From Planctomycetota bacterium (lineage in GTDB: Bacteria; Planctomycetota; Uabimicrobiia; Uabimicrobiales; JABWCH01), in assembly GCA_020057085.1 (NCBI GenBank), contig JAGVGO010000194.1, forward strand, positions 1 through 54,347: DNA of 54,347 nucleotides, given 5' to 3'. The notes under the pieces were generated by a model, which did not search any database, was not told where the DNA came from, and was given only the letters and a program-made list of their open reading frames with translations. Below are positions 19,861-29,418 of the stretch, one piece after another. The position numbers and the translations under genes are program-made. How positions within the stretch are numbered: position 1 is the first letter of the stretch; each line of letters opens with the position of its first letter.

Positions 19861-20721
19861 CTACTGCGTACCGCTATTTTTTTCCTGTGGTTTGCCTCCG
19901 CTAAAATAGGTAAGCGGGTCTTCCAGGATGCGTACCACGCTGTTGATGCCAATCCCGGCAGTAAGTCCGTCGTCAATGCGCTCGTCATAACTCCAGCGGA
20001 TGTGCATGAGGCGGCGGGCGCAAACTTTGCCGTCCTCCACTACCGGCATGTCGCGGATTTCGCCGACCATACCGAAGAGCGGGATAGTGCCGTATTCATA
20101 GAGATGGTGAAAGCCGGCATCCATGCCGAGTGTGCCGAGGTTGGCGATGAAAAGGCTGGCGTACATCGGATCGCTTTTGATGTAACCGTAGGGCAATAGG
20201 TTGTGCGCGTCGAGCCAGTAGAGAAACCACACCAGGAAGCGCAGGAGAAAACGCGGCAGCAATGTCACCAGGACGATTTCCTTGTCGGTGTAGGTTTTCT
20301 TGTCGCTCCTTTCCACCTGCAAGCGGCTCTGGATGCGGTCAGCCAGTATCTCGACGCTTTCTTCCGGTATCACCTCCATCTTCACCACCTTGATCGGTGA
20401 GCGGGACACTTTTTCTTTTTTCATCGAGAACGAAATTTCGATCTTGTCGCGCTGGTACAAGCGGTAGCCGCAGACAAAGCGGTTCATCTTGGGGTTTTCT
20501 TTCATGCCCATGGCGCACGCCTTGAGCACGCAATGGGTAATGGTAATCTTGTGCGGATTGTCGCCGAGGCTCTTCAGATATGCTTCCAGTTTCTCGGCCT
20601 TGACATAGGTGTCGTAATAAACCACCGATTCGTTGCGCGTAGGCATCAAAAAGGGCATCAGTTGCCGATAGCTGGGCAGATCTGTGATTCTCTCTCCGTC
20701 TTTGCGTTTGAACAAAGCCAT
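19861..20721 (-). CDS. 2-oxoacid dehydrogenase E2-like acyltransferase-domain protein
   Basis: E2 catalytic-domain-like fold signature (SLFIANLGTLGMDAGFHHLYEYGTIPLFGMVGEI); stand-alone with no lipoyl domain; motif is ERIDDG where HRxxDG is expected. Confidence 0.7.
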   Translation of the reverse strand: MALFKRKDGERITDLPSYRQLMPFLMPTRNESVVYYDTYVKAEKLEAYLKSLGDNPHKITITHCVLKACAMGMKENPKMNRFVCGYRLYQRDKIEISFSMKKEKVSRSPIKVVKMEVIPEESVEILADRIQSRLQVERSDKKTYTDKEIVLVTLLPRFLLRFLVWFLYWLDAHNLLPYGYIKSDPMYASLFIANLGTLGMDAGFHHLYEYGTIPLFGMVGEIRDMPVVEDGKVCARRLMHIRWSYDERIDDGLTAGIGINSVVRILEDPLTYFSGGKPQEKNSGTQ

Positions 20722-20784
20722 TTCTCCTTAAAAACTAAAAGCAAAAACGACAGGGCAATTGTAGCAAAAGATTGAGGAGTTTCC

Positions 20785-20814
20785 AAAAAAAATGCCCGCC
20801 GAAGATGGGCGGGC
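20785..20814 (-). terminator. Rho-independent terminator downstream of the DUF35/thiolase/HMGS genes
   Basis: On minus strand GCCCGCC-atcttc-GGCGGGC followed by an 8-nt T run. Confidence 0.8.
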
Positions 20815-20826
20815 TCGTTTCAATCT

Positions 20827-21237
20827 CTATTCGTTGCGATTGCAGGGAACCGCCTTGTAGCCGTAGCAAAGGGCACCTTGTAAACCGTTCTTCTGGATAC
20901 GGCGGAACTCCAGGCGCAGTTTTTGCCCGGCTTGTAATTTCTCCGGTACCACATCGACGATCTGACAGGTCAGTTTGACACCGTCTCCTACGTCTATAAT
21001 GCCCAAAGCATAAGGTGTCTGGTCAGTGAATGCAGCGGGACCGACACGAATCACGGTAAAGGTAAGAAGCGTGCCTTCCCATGGCAGGGACACTTTTTCA
21101 AACTCCCGGTGCTTGCATTTGTCGCAGATCAAACGAGGAGGAAAAAATACCTTGCCACATTTCTTGCATTTGGCCGCTTCCAGACGATAGCGCTGGGGAA
21201 ATTCGCGCCATATTTTCGATGGGAACATAGTTAGCAT
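20827..21237 (-). CDS. Zn-ribbon/OB-fold (DUF35) acyl-CoA-associated protein
   Basis: [42 protein letters not shown]. Confidence 0.9.
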   Translation of the reverse strand: MLTMFPSKIWREFPQRYRLEAAKCKKCGKVFFPPRLICDKCKHREFEKVSLPWEGTLLTFTVIRVGPAAFTDQTPYALGIIDVGDGVKLTCQIVDVVPEKLQAGQKLRLEFRRIQKNGLQGALCYGYKAVPCNRNE

Positions 21238-22388
21238 GCCTCCAAAATATGGACTACACTGCTTGCCGCGGTCCCTCCCATGTTTTGGGCAAGACCGATT
21301 TTGGCGCCGGAAACCTGTCTGGGTCCGGCTTCCTGGCGAAGCTGCTCCACCAGTTCGATGATCTGGGCAATGCCGGTGGCTCCCACCGGGTGTCCCTTGG
21401 ATTTCAAACCGCCCGAAGTGTTGACCGGCAGTTCGCCGCCAAGTCTTGTCATACCTTGGGCTGCGGCTTTACCGGCTTTGCCTTCGGCAAATAGCCCGAG
21501 CGATTCGAGAGCACAGATTTCGGCGATGGTGAAACAGTCGTGCACTTCGACCAGATTGACCTGCTCCAGCTTGATTTTCGCCATTTGCAGCGCCTTCTGC
21601 GCCGCCCTGGCCGTTGATTTGAAGAAAGTCAGGCTGTCGCGCTGGTGCAAGGCTATGGTGTCGGAAGCCTGGCCGCTGCCGATTACCTTGATCGGCCGTT
21701 TTTTACCGAGTTTGGCGGCTTCGCTGAGCGGGCACAGGACGACGGCGGCGCCACCATCCGTTACCGGCGAGCAGTCGAGAAGCCGTAATGGATCGGCGAT
21801 CATGGTCGAATGCATGACCTGTTCGAGTGTCACTTCTTTGGGAAACTGGGCACGCGGGTTTTTGGCTCCATGCGCGTGGTTTTTTACGGCTACGGCAGCC
21901 AGGTCTTCGCGGGACAGCTTGTATTTGTCCATGTAGGCGCGTGCAATCAGTGCATAAAGGCCTGGGAAAGTGGCACCCTGGAACGACTCGTATTCCTGAT
22001 CGGCAGCCGTACCCAGGGCAAAAGTTGCGGCGCCTCCATCCACATCGGTCATCTTTTCTACGCCGCCGGCCAGAACAATGTCGGAAATTCCCGATGCCAC
22101 TTCAATGAACGCCTGGCGGAATGCCACCCCGCCCGAGGCGCAGGCAGACTCCACCCGTACGGCAGGAACGGGTGCGACACCCAGGTAGTCGGCCAGTAGT
22201 GCGCCGATGTGCTCCTGATCGACAAAGAGTCCACTGGACATACAGCCGACGTACATCGAATCTATATGATCCACCCCGCTGTCATCTATGGCAGCCAGTG
22301 CTGCTTCTACGAATATGTCACGTAAAGATTTTGCCCACAGTTCTCCCCACTTGGGCATTCCTACGCCTATGACGGCAACGTCGCGCAT
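21231..22388 (-). CDS. Acetyl-CoA acetyltransferase (archaeal-type thiolase)
   Basis: [18 protein letters not shown]..., [31 protein letters not shown]; start set at the internal Met after the non-coding-looking N-terminal extension. Confidence 0.9.
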   Translation of the reverse strand: MRDVAVIGVGMPKWGELWAKSLRDIFVEAALAAIDDSGVDHIDSMYVGCMSSGLFVDQEHIGALLADYLGVAPVPAVRVESACASGGVAFRQAFIEVASGISDIVLAGGVEKMTDVDGGAATFALGTAADQEYESFQGATFPGLYALIARAYMDKYKLSREDLAAVAVKNHAHGAKNPRAQFPKEVTLEQVMHSTMIADPLRLLDCSPVTDGGAAVVLCPLSEAAKLGKKRPIKVIGSGQASDTIALHQRDSLTFFKSTARAAQKALQMAKIKLEQVNLVEVHDCFTIAEICALESLGLFAEGKAGKAAAQGMTRLGGELPVNTSGGLKSKGHPVGATGIAQIIELVEQLRQEAGPRQVSGAKIGLAQNMGGTAASSVVHILEAC

Positions 22389-22399
22389 CTCTGGTCTCC

Positions 22400-23452
22400 T
22401 TACTCTGACTCTTTTTTCAAAATTTTGCCACGGAACTTCGCATACATGCCATATTCCAGGTAGAACTTGCCATGATCCAATTGTTCCCTGGTCTTGGGAG
22501 CCTTGTCGCGGATTTTGCCAAGCTGCTCCGTCACGCGCCAGATGAAGGCATCGCTGCCCGCTCCTGAACCAAACGACACCATGAGGATTCTGTCCTTGGG
22601 TTTGGCTTTGTCGAGAATCGCAGTGAGTCCGATTGGAGAGGCTCCTGAGTAGGTGTTGCCGAGCGTGGGCGAGAGGAGTCCGTCTTCCCATTGCTCTTTT
22701 TTGAAACCCAGCTTCTGCCCAGCCATGACAGGGAACTTGCCGTTGGGCTGGTGAAACACCACATACTGGAAATCTTCGGGTTTGGCTTTGTTGCGTTCCA
22801 TGATGCCCTTGGCCGCAGACAGGACATGCTTGAAATAGGCAGGTTCGCCGGTAAAACGTCCGCCATGCGTGGGATAGTGTGCTCCTTCACGTCGCCAGAA
22901 ATCGGGCGTATCGGTCATGAAGGTGTAGCTGTCTTCGAGTTCTACGGCGATATTTTCAGTGCCAAAGATGTAGGCTGCCGCGCCTGCGGACGCAGAAAAT
23001 TCCAGCGCATCTCCCGGTGCTCCCTGGGACGTGTCGGCACCGATGGCAAGTCCATATTTGATCTTGCCGGAAGCGACAAGACTAGAACAGACAAACATGG
23101 CTTCCGTACCTGCCTTGCAGGCAAACTCAAAGTTTACGCAATGGGTATTGGTGCTGGCGCCAATGGCCTCGGCCACTACCGTCCCACTAGGTTTGACTGC
23201 GTATGGGTGAGATTCCGAACCGATATAAAGGGCGCCAATTTCCCTGGCATCCACACCGGACCTGCGCAAGGCGTAACGGCTCGACTCCACCGACATGGTG
23301 ATTACATACTGATCGGGTCCTGGTACCGATTTTTCATACAGCATGAGGCCTTCTTTGTAGCTTTCGGCATCGAGTCCCCATACCTTGGCGATTTCTTCCA
23401 CTTTGATTCGATACCTGGGAACATAGGCGCCATAACCAACTATTCCTACCAT
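22400..23452 (-). CDS. Hydroxymethylglutaryl-CoA synthase, archaeal type
   Basis: [62 protein letters not shown]. Confidence 0.92.
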   Translation of the reverse strand: MVGIVGYGAYVPRYRIKVEEIAKVWGLDAESYKEGLMLYEKSVPGPDQYVITMSVESSRYALRRSGVDAREIGALYIGSESHPYAVKPSGTVVAEAIGASTNTHCVNFEFACKAGTEAMFVCSSLVASGKIKYGLAIGADTSQGAPGDALEFSASAGAAAYIFGTENIAVELEDSYTFMTDTPDFWRREGAHYPTHGGRFTGEPAYFKHVLSAAKGIMERNKAKPEDFQYVVFHQPNGKFPVMAGQKLGFKKEQWEDGLLSPTLGNTYSGASPIGLTAILDKAKPKDRILMVSFGSGAGSDAFIWRVTEQLGKIRDKAPKTREQLDHGKFYLEYGMYAKFRGKILKKESE

Positions 23453-23634
23453 AATTTCTCAAACCTCCACGAATGAGCAGTCTTATGATTCTCAGGTCAT
23501 TACTTCAAACACTGACGCTGTGATTTTGGATTGGGAGCGTGAATTCAGTACTTGAAAACAGCTTCATTTTACCATAAAAACAAGGCAAAAGAAAGAAAGA
23601 AAGAAAGAGGAAAAAACCTGGACCGGATGCGTGC

Positions 23635-23970
23635 CTATTCTCTGCCTGGTTCGATGATATCGGTAATGCGGATGCCGAAATTTTCATCCACTGCGACCAC
23701 CTCACCGTGCCCTATCAATTTGCCGTTGACGAGCAAGTCAATGGGTTCGTTGACCTGACGTTTGAGCATGATGGTAGAGCCGATGGAGAGAAACAACACC
23801 TCTTCGATGTTCATCTGGATGCGGCCCAGCTCGACGGAAATGGTAACCGGTATATCCTTGAGAAAGGCGCTTGACTTGGTCGTTTTGCCGGCTGGTGGGT
23901 TACGTGGCAATTCCGACACCCGCACCGGCGATACTGTGACCTGCTTTTCTTGTTGCATATCTCCGCTCAT
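23635..23970 (-). CDS. fliN: Flagellar motor switch protein FliN
   Basis: SpoA-domain: IPVTISVELGRIQMNIEEVLFLSIGSTIMLKRQVNEPIDLLVNGKLIGHGEVVAVDENFGIRIT. Confidence 0.93.
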   Translation of the reverse strand: MSGDMQQEKQVTVSPVRVSELPRNPPAGKTTKSSAFLKDIPVTISVELGRIQMNIEEVLFLSIGSTIMLKRQVNEPIDLLVNGKLIGHGEVVAVDENFGIRITDIIEPGRE

Positions 23971-24932
23971 AGTTTTTCTCCTGTGCCATTTTCAATCATA
24001 CAAGCCCAAAACTCGCCTACTCTGCCCAGTTTGGCGGTATATTTTTCGACATCTTCGACGTACACCAAGACCGGGCTGTCGAGTGTACGGTCCAACCGGA
24101 CAATGTCGCCGACCCGCAGGCTATTGAGATCGTTCAGTGACAACTCCAAGATGCCTAGCTGCACAGAGATAGTCGCCGGTATCTTGTGCAGATGCTGCAA
24201 AAAACGGCTATTGATTGGTTTGCTCTGCATTGTCACAGACTGGTTTTTCCTGTATTTTTCAAAATACGAAACGATGTCCTGTGTGGCGATGCACAATTGG
24301 ATAAGGCCGGACGGCAACTGACCTTTGATCTCGAAAGTGAGAGTTACCACGTTCTCTTTGTCGGGCAATACCGAAGCCAGCATCGGGTTGGACTCCTGGC
24401 GATGGATACGCCAGATGATCGGACCGATACTGTGGAAAGATTTCTGCACTTCTTCAAGGATCATGTTGGTAATGCGCGCGATGATCGCATTGTCTACGCT
24501 GGTGAATTCCACAATGACCGGCTTCTCGATAATGCGCGCGCCCAGGACTCTTTCTACCAGAGACGAAATGGTAGGGAGGTTTTGCACCAACAGCGAATGG
24601 TGCTGAAACTCTTGATTCTGTAAAATATGGATACACGAAGAAGACGGCAGGTGGCCTATGAAATCGGCAAATACCAGCGAATCCATGCCACGCCAGAACA
24701 CCTCGATGTTGAAACGCAAGTATTGTTTGAGCGCCACCTGAACCTTGTGAGCGCAGTAGTCGCCGATCTGGCGGATGATGTTACGGTATTCCTTGGGAAA
24801 TTTCGAGCTGCTCGGACTGTAGGCGGCGATTTTCTCCTGCTCTTTTGTCTTGTCAGGTGAACCGGCGGGTGGTGTTGCGGTGTTTTTGTCACCACCCTCT
24901 GGCAGTGCTTGATTGTTTTCTTTTTTTTCCAT
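23967..24932 (-). CDS. fliM: Flagellar motor switch protein FliM
   Basis: FliM-like length and C-terminal SpoA domain, position between fliL and fliN. Confidence 0.88.
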   Translation of the reverse strand: MEKKENNQALPEGGDKNTATPPAGSPDKTKEQEKIAAYSPSSSKFPKEYRNIIRQIGDYCAHKVQVALKQYLRFNIEVFWRGMDSLVFADFIGHLPSSSCIHILQNQEFQHHSLLVQNLPTISSLVERVLGARIIEKPVIVEFTSVDNAIIARITNMILEEVQKSFHSIGPIIWRIHRQESNPMLASVLPDKENVVTLTFEIKGQLPSGLIQLCIATQDIVSYFEKYRKNQSVTMQSKPINSRFLQHLHKIPATISVQLGILELSLNDLNSLRVGDIVRLDRTLDSPVLVYVEDVEKYTAKLGRVGEFWACMIENGTGEKL

Positions 24933-24939
24933 CGTTGCC

Positions 24940-25377
24940 TCACTGTATCAGAAACATCTGATAATAGACGCCCAAGATCGTCACCACTTTTTTCTCGTAT
25001 TGCAGAATCTTGTTGAATTTCAGGCAGATTTCATCTTTTAGCATTTCTTTGTTTTCATAACCGTCTATGCTGGCTACGGTTTTGTTTGACAACAACATGA
25101 GCATGGCATCAATGAGTACCAGTTTCTTGTCGTCAAGAATGGCTTTGCTGTTGTCCTCGTTGGCGCTTTCGTATTCCAGTGCCAGCTCCATTTTAAGATA
25201 CCGTTTGCCATCTGTACCACTCAGATTGACTACCTGGGGCGGCAGACGATAGAGAAATTTCTGTTGTTTCGACGGCTCTGCCGGCTGGTTCTTGGCAATG
25301 AGTGCCAGCGCCGCGACATAGGCCAGAGCGAACATGGTGAGCAAAAGGCCGGCGATGCTGAAAATTTGCTTGCGCAT
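24940..25377 (-). CDS. fliL: Flagellar basal body-associated protein FliL
   Basis: N-terminal TM; LPPQVVNLSGTDGKRYLKMELALEYE; gene context. Confidence 0.85.
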   Translation of the reverse strand: MRKQIFSIAGLLLTMFALAYVAALALIAKNQPAEPSKQQKFLYRLPPQVVNLSGTDGKRYLKMELALEYESANEDNSKAILDDKKLVLIDAMLMLLSNKTVASIDGYENKEMLKDEICLKFNKILQYEKKVVTILGVYYQMFLIQ

Positions 25378-25399
25378 GCCTTGTCTCCTTAAAAAAATT

Positions 25400-26068
25400 T
25401 TATTTTTCAGTCCCCTGCTGCATGAGCTGCGTCAAGGTTTTTACCTTGTCCGGATCCATCTGGCTCAAAATTTTGGAGGCGCTGCGCGGTGCCATCAGCG
25501 ACAAAATCCTGGCACAGGTGGTTGCCTCCATCTGTCCCAATCGTTCGGTGGCTTGATCAACATCCATGCCGGCAAACAGTTTGGCTAGTTTTTTCAAGTT
25601 TTGCTCCTCGCTGACTTTTTGTGCCGCCTGTTGTTGCTCCTTGCCACGTTTCTTGTCGTCGAGTTCGCCGAGCAGGGAACTCACTTTTTCCATCAGCACC
25701 AGCACTTCCTGTTTGCGCTCTTCAAGGACGTTCTTGACTCGTGCCAGTTGTTCGCGTTCCGCTTCAAGCGCCTTGAGTTTGCTGTCGTACTCTTGCTGTT
25801 TTTCCTTAAGGCTCTGCATCAACTGGGCGATTTCCTCGAACGAAAACGGAGGCGGCAAAGGGAACATAAAATTTTTACCGCTGTTTTCGTCCGGCACTTT
25901 GTCCTGCGCGGCGGGTGCTTTAGCCTGCTCTGTTTTGCTGCTGTCGGCTGGCTTGACCCAGCCGTCGCTGGTAACCGCACCACGGCTCCACAACACCAAC
26001 CAGAAAAACAGAGCAAATGAAAGGAGTGCCAGCGTTGCCAGCAAAAATATCCTGAGCTTACCCCTCAT
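25400..26068 (-). CDS. MotE-like flagellar protein (MgtE-N/FliG-like C-terminus)
   Basis: N-terminal TM, coiled coil, C-terminal KLAKLFAGMDVDQATERLGQMEATTCARILSLMAPRSASKILSQMD. Confidence 0.8.
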   Translation of the reverse strand: MRGKLRIFLLATLALLSFALFFWLVLWSRGAVTSDGWVKPADSSKTEQAKAPAAQDKVPDENSGKNFMFPLPPPFSFEEIAQLMQSLKEKQQEYDSKLKALEAEREQLARVKNVLEERKQEVLVLMEKVSSLLGELDDKKRGKEQQQAAQKVSEEQNLKKLAKLFAGMDVDQATERLGQMEATTCARILSLMAPRSASKILSQMDPDKVKTLTQLMQQGTEK

Positions 26069-26507
26069 GTTGAATCTCCGTTCGCACGAACTGTTGCAGG
26101 CTGGCTTCCGTTGCCAGCTCTTCTTCCTTGTGCATTACCTCCGCCATCGCCTCCCGGCAATATTTTTGTCGTAGATTGTCGAGCAGGATACGTTTTTCTG
26201 CGACCGCCCGCAGTTGTTCGCGTAGCTGGTTTTCCTGTTTGCGCATCTGCGCAAGCCGTGTCTCACACCAGGAGACGCGCACCTGCAAGTTGCGGCAGAA
26301 CGATAGCAGTTGCGCCAGCAAATGTGGCACAGTGGCGGCCTTGGTGAATTGACATACCTCTTTTTCTGCTTGTGCCAGATCGCGTTGCAAGACGCAGATT
26401 TCGTTTTCCACCTGGCAGACGGCGCGTGCCGTGTCCGCCATTTGCGCTTTGAGTGCATCTTCCTGATGCTTATGCACGCGAATCAAAGTGTCGGCCCACG
26501 TCTTCAT
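26058..26507 (-). CDS. fliJ: Flagellar FliJ-like protein
   Basis: ~150-aa coiled coil protein directly downstream of fliI. Confidence 0.75.
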   Translation of the reverse strand: MKTWADTLIRVHKHQEDALKAQMADTARAVCQVENEICVLQRDLAQAEKEVCQFTKAATVPHLLAQLLSFCRNLQVRVSWCETRLAQMRKQENQLREQLRAVAEKRILLDNLRQKYCREAMAEVMHKEEELATEASLQQFVRTEIQHEG

Positions 26508-26508
26508 G

Positions 26509-27807
26509 TTACCTCGCCAATTCCGTCAGTTTGGCCACGGTTTCGCTGTAACCGCATTTTTCTGCGGCGTTTTGGCACAAGAACAGGTTGATGCGGACGA
26601 TCTTTTGCAATGCCTCGTCAATGACCGGGTTACTGCCCGCTTTGTAAGCACCGATATTGATCAGTTCTTGTGCATTGTGGTAAGCATGGTATAACTGGCG
26701 GAAATGGTTGGCCAGTTTTTTATGCTCCGGCGTGACCAGCTCGTTCATCAGCCGACTCACGCTTTCCAAGACAGCGACCGGCGGAAAATGGCCTTGTTCT
26801 GCCAGATCACGCCGCAACACGATATGCCCGTCGAGCAGAGAACGCATGGTGTCGGCCACCGGTTCGTTGAAATCTTCTCCTTCCACCAGCACGGTGAGAA
26901 AACTGGTAATGCTGCCTTTGCTGGTGTTGCCGAGCCTCTCCACCATCTTCGACAGAACCGAGTACAGCGACGGCGGATAGCCGCGCAAAGTGGGCGGTTC
27001 GTGCCGGGACAGGCCGATTTCGCGGATGGCCATGGCTGTGCGCGTGATCGAATCGCACATGAACAATACCTTGCATCCCTGGTCACGGAAATATTCGGCG
27101 ATGGTGAGCGCGGTGAGTACTCCTTTCACGCGCTTGAGCGCCGAAGTGTCGGAAGTAGCCACCACCAACACGCTGTTGGCCAGCCCAGTTTTACCGAGGA
27201 TGTCGTCGAGGAAGCTTTTCACCTCGCGGCCGCGTTCGCCGATCAAGGCCAACACTGAAATATCGGCTTCGCTACCGCGCGCCAGCGAGCCGAGCAAGGT
27301 ACTTTTGCCAACGCCACTGCCAGCGAAAATGCCGACGCGCTGTCCTTTGCCGCAAGTAAGTAACCCGTCTATCGCTCTGACACCTGTGGTAAAGATTTCT
27401 TTGATCGCCGGGCGATCCAGGGGGTTGGGGCAAGCGGCGAGGATCGGCACTTCTTCGCCTTCGGGTAGCGGCTCTCCGTTGAGCGGCTTGCCATAACCGT
27501 CGAGCACCATGCCGCGCAGCCAATTTCCTACTTTTACCGTGAGCGGTTTGTCGCAAGGCATTACACGGTCGCCATAACCCACCCCTTCGAGTTGTTCGAG
27601 CGGCATGAGAATGCTCACGCGGTCTTCGATGCCGATCACTTCACACAAAGTGGTCGTGCCGCTTACCTGGGAAATCACGCTGCACAGATCGCCAAGCCTG
27701 GGTGCAATGCCGGTGCATTCGAGCGTCAGGCCAGCCACTTTGCACACGTAACCTTCCCATCGAGTCCAGCGTATCTGGTTGAGCCGCGACAGATATTTCG
27801 TCAACAT
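26509..27807 (-). CDS. fliI: Flagellum-specific ATPase FliI
   Basis: GIFAGSGVGKSTLLGSLAR Walker A; ALIGERGREVKSFL; F1-like ATPase motifs. Confidence 0.96.
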   Translation of the reverse strand: MLTKYLSRLNQIRWTRWEGYVCKVAGLTLECTGIAPRLGDLCSVISQVSGTTTLCEVIGIEDRVSILMPLEQLEGVGYGDRVMPCDKPLTVKVGNWLRGMVLDGYGKPLNGEPLPEGEEVPILAACPNPLDRPAIKEIFTTGVRAIDGLLTCGKGQRVGIFAGSGVGKSTLLGSLARGSEADISVLALIGERGREVKSFLDDILGKTGLANSVLVVATSDTSALKRVKGVLTALTIAEYFRDQGCKVLFMCDSITRTAMAIREIGLSRHEPPTLRGYPPSLYSVLSKMVERLGNTSKGSITSFLTVLVEGEDFNEPVADTMRSLLDGHIVLRRDLAEQGHFPPVAVLESVSRLMNELVTPEHKKLANHFRQLYHAYHNAQELINIGAYKAGSNPVIDEALQKIVRINLFLCQNAAEKCGYSETVAKLTELAR

Positions 27808-28391
27808 ACCGATGCCTCGCGAAATAAAGTTTCTATTTGCCGCAACCGGTCGTGCAGGGTCACCACTACCTGACCGAGATTGGTCTTCACCAGACAGTCA
27901 CCACGGCCAACGCGGGTATTGGCGATGAAGTGGATTTCACCGTATCTCCCTGCCTGTTTGGTAATAACGGCAATGTCGTCAGGATGGCAGTGGAGTTCCA
28001 GAACATTGAGTGCGGGAATCATCCGTAGTTCGGCAAACACCTTGTCGCAGATGCGGACGATGTCGTACCGCCCAGCCTCTATTTCGCGTAGCAAAAGGTG
28101 TTCCAAAATTTTTAGCGAAAGCTCCAACAGTTGCGGCTCCAGGGTTGCGAGAAATTCTTGCCATTGTTTTTCAACGCCTGCTCCTTGGACGACCAGCGAC
28201 TGGCATAATTTGTCCAATTCTTGGTGCGCCGCCATGCCTTCTTGGTAGCCGCGCGCATATGCCTGTTGCAATTGTTCTTCACTGGCGGAAGCAGCGGGCA
28301 CGGCCATGGCCGTGCATGGTTCCGGTCCGTTGTCGGTGCTGATGTGTATGGTCTTGATCGGTGAGTCCAGGTGCAAAGTGACTTTTTTCAT
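27801..28391 (-). CDS. fliH: Flagellar assembly protein FliH
   Basis: Position between fliG and fliI; QQAYARGYQEGMAAHQ and C-terminal HCHPDDIAVI..RGDCLVKTNLGQVVVTLHDRL. Confidence 0.85.
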   Translation of the reverse strand: MKKVTLHLDSPIKTIHISTDNGPEPCTAMAVPAASASEEQLQQAYARGYQEGMAAHQELDKLCQSLVVQGAGVEKQWQEFLATLEPQLLELSLKILEHLLLREIEAGRYDIVRICDKVFAELRMIPALNVLELHCHPDDIAVITKQAGRYGEIHFIANTRVGRGDCLVKTNLGQVVVTLHDRLRQIETLFREASVC

Positions 28392-28392
28392 G

Positions 28393-29418
28393 CTATTCCA
28401 CCATTTGCGCTTCGGCACCCTTGGTTTTGCGGATGTGTATCTTGCCCGCTTCATTCAAAGTGCGTGCCGCCTTGACCACTTCCCGCTGGGCATCCTGTAC
28501 TTCGCCTATCGGCACCATGCCGAGCATCGCTTTCTCATCCATAACGACGTCTCGTACACGTTTCGACATTGCATTGAGGATGTAGTCGCGCAGCTCGTCG
28601 GGGATACCTTTGAGCGCATAGGCGATGGTCTTGGTGTTGACCTGCGACATGACAAACTGCATGTCGCGCGGTGACACAAAACGCAGGTCGCTGAATACGA
28701 ACATGTGGTCTTGCACCTGCTCGGCGATTTCCGGCGACATCTCGTACAATTTTTTCAGCACGACCTTTTCACCGAAATCGCCCAGATAATTGAGGATGTC
28801 GGCGATATTCTTGATGCGCTCACCCAGCTCGCGCTTGATGGTAGAGCGGTCCTGTGCCCAGATCGAAGCCTTGGCCGAGATCGTATCGTTGATCTGTTGG
28901 ATGATCTCTAGAGGAGCCTCTTCCAGGGTGAGCAGTCGCTCGATGATGTCGAGGCGTTTGTCTTCGGGAAAGTTTTGTAGAATCTGTGAAGTGCGCTCGG
29001 TATCGAGGTGGGAGAGTACCAGCGAAATGGTTTGCGGATGTTCGCCGTGGAGGATACCGCTCAACGTGTCGCTGTCCATTTGTTTTAGATTCTCGAATGG
29101 ACGCACTTTGACTTTCTCACTTTTCAGTTGCTCCATAATTTCAGTGGCCTGCGCTTCGCCGAGAGCATCCTTGAGCAGGAAGAATAGCTGTTGCGTGGTT
29201 TCCTGTGGCAAACCGCCGTCCCTGGACTGGCTGAGGCATTCTTTGAGTACTTTTTCTACGGCGTTGCGGTCAAAACACAGCTTCTCCATCTGCGCCATAG
29301 TCAGACCGAGCTCGAGTATCTCTTCCTGGGTGAATGTCTTGACGATCTCGACCGCCGACACTTTATCGAGATTGAGAAGTACCATAGCGACTTTCTGTTT
29401 GCCAGAAGAAAGGCTCAT
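28393..29418 (-). CDS. fliG: Flagellar motor switch protein FliG
   Basis: EHPQTISLVLSHLDTERTSQILQNFPEDKRLDIIERLLTLE; MFVFSDLRFVSPRDMQFVM. Confidence 0.95.
   Translation of the reverse strand: MSLSSGKQKVAMVLLNLDKVSAVEIVKTFTQEEILELGLTMAQMEKLCFDRNAVEKVLKECLSQSRDGGLPQETTQQLFFLLKDALGEAQATEIMEQLKSEKVKVRPFENLKQMDSDTLSGILHGEHPQTISLVLSHLDTERTSQILQNFPEDKRLDIIERLLTLEEAPLEIIQQINDTISAKASIWAQDRSTIKRELGERIKNIADILNYLGDFGEKVVLKKLYEMSPEIAEQVQDHMFVFSDLRFVSPRDMQFVMSQVNTKTIAYALKGIPDELRDYILNAMSKRVRDVVMDEKAMLGMVPIGEVQDAQREVVKAARTLNEAGKIHIRKTKGAEAQMVE

Noticed and set aside
23590-23610. (GAAA)4 simple repeat near the fliN/HMGS junction
   Set aside because: Only about four units, intergenic and downstream of the fliN stop; no clear phase-variation context.
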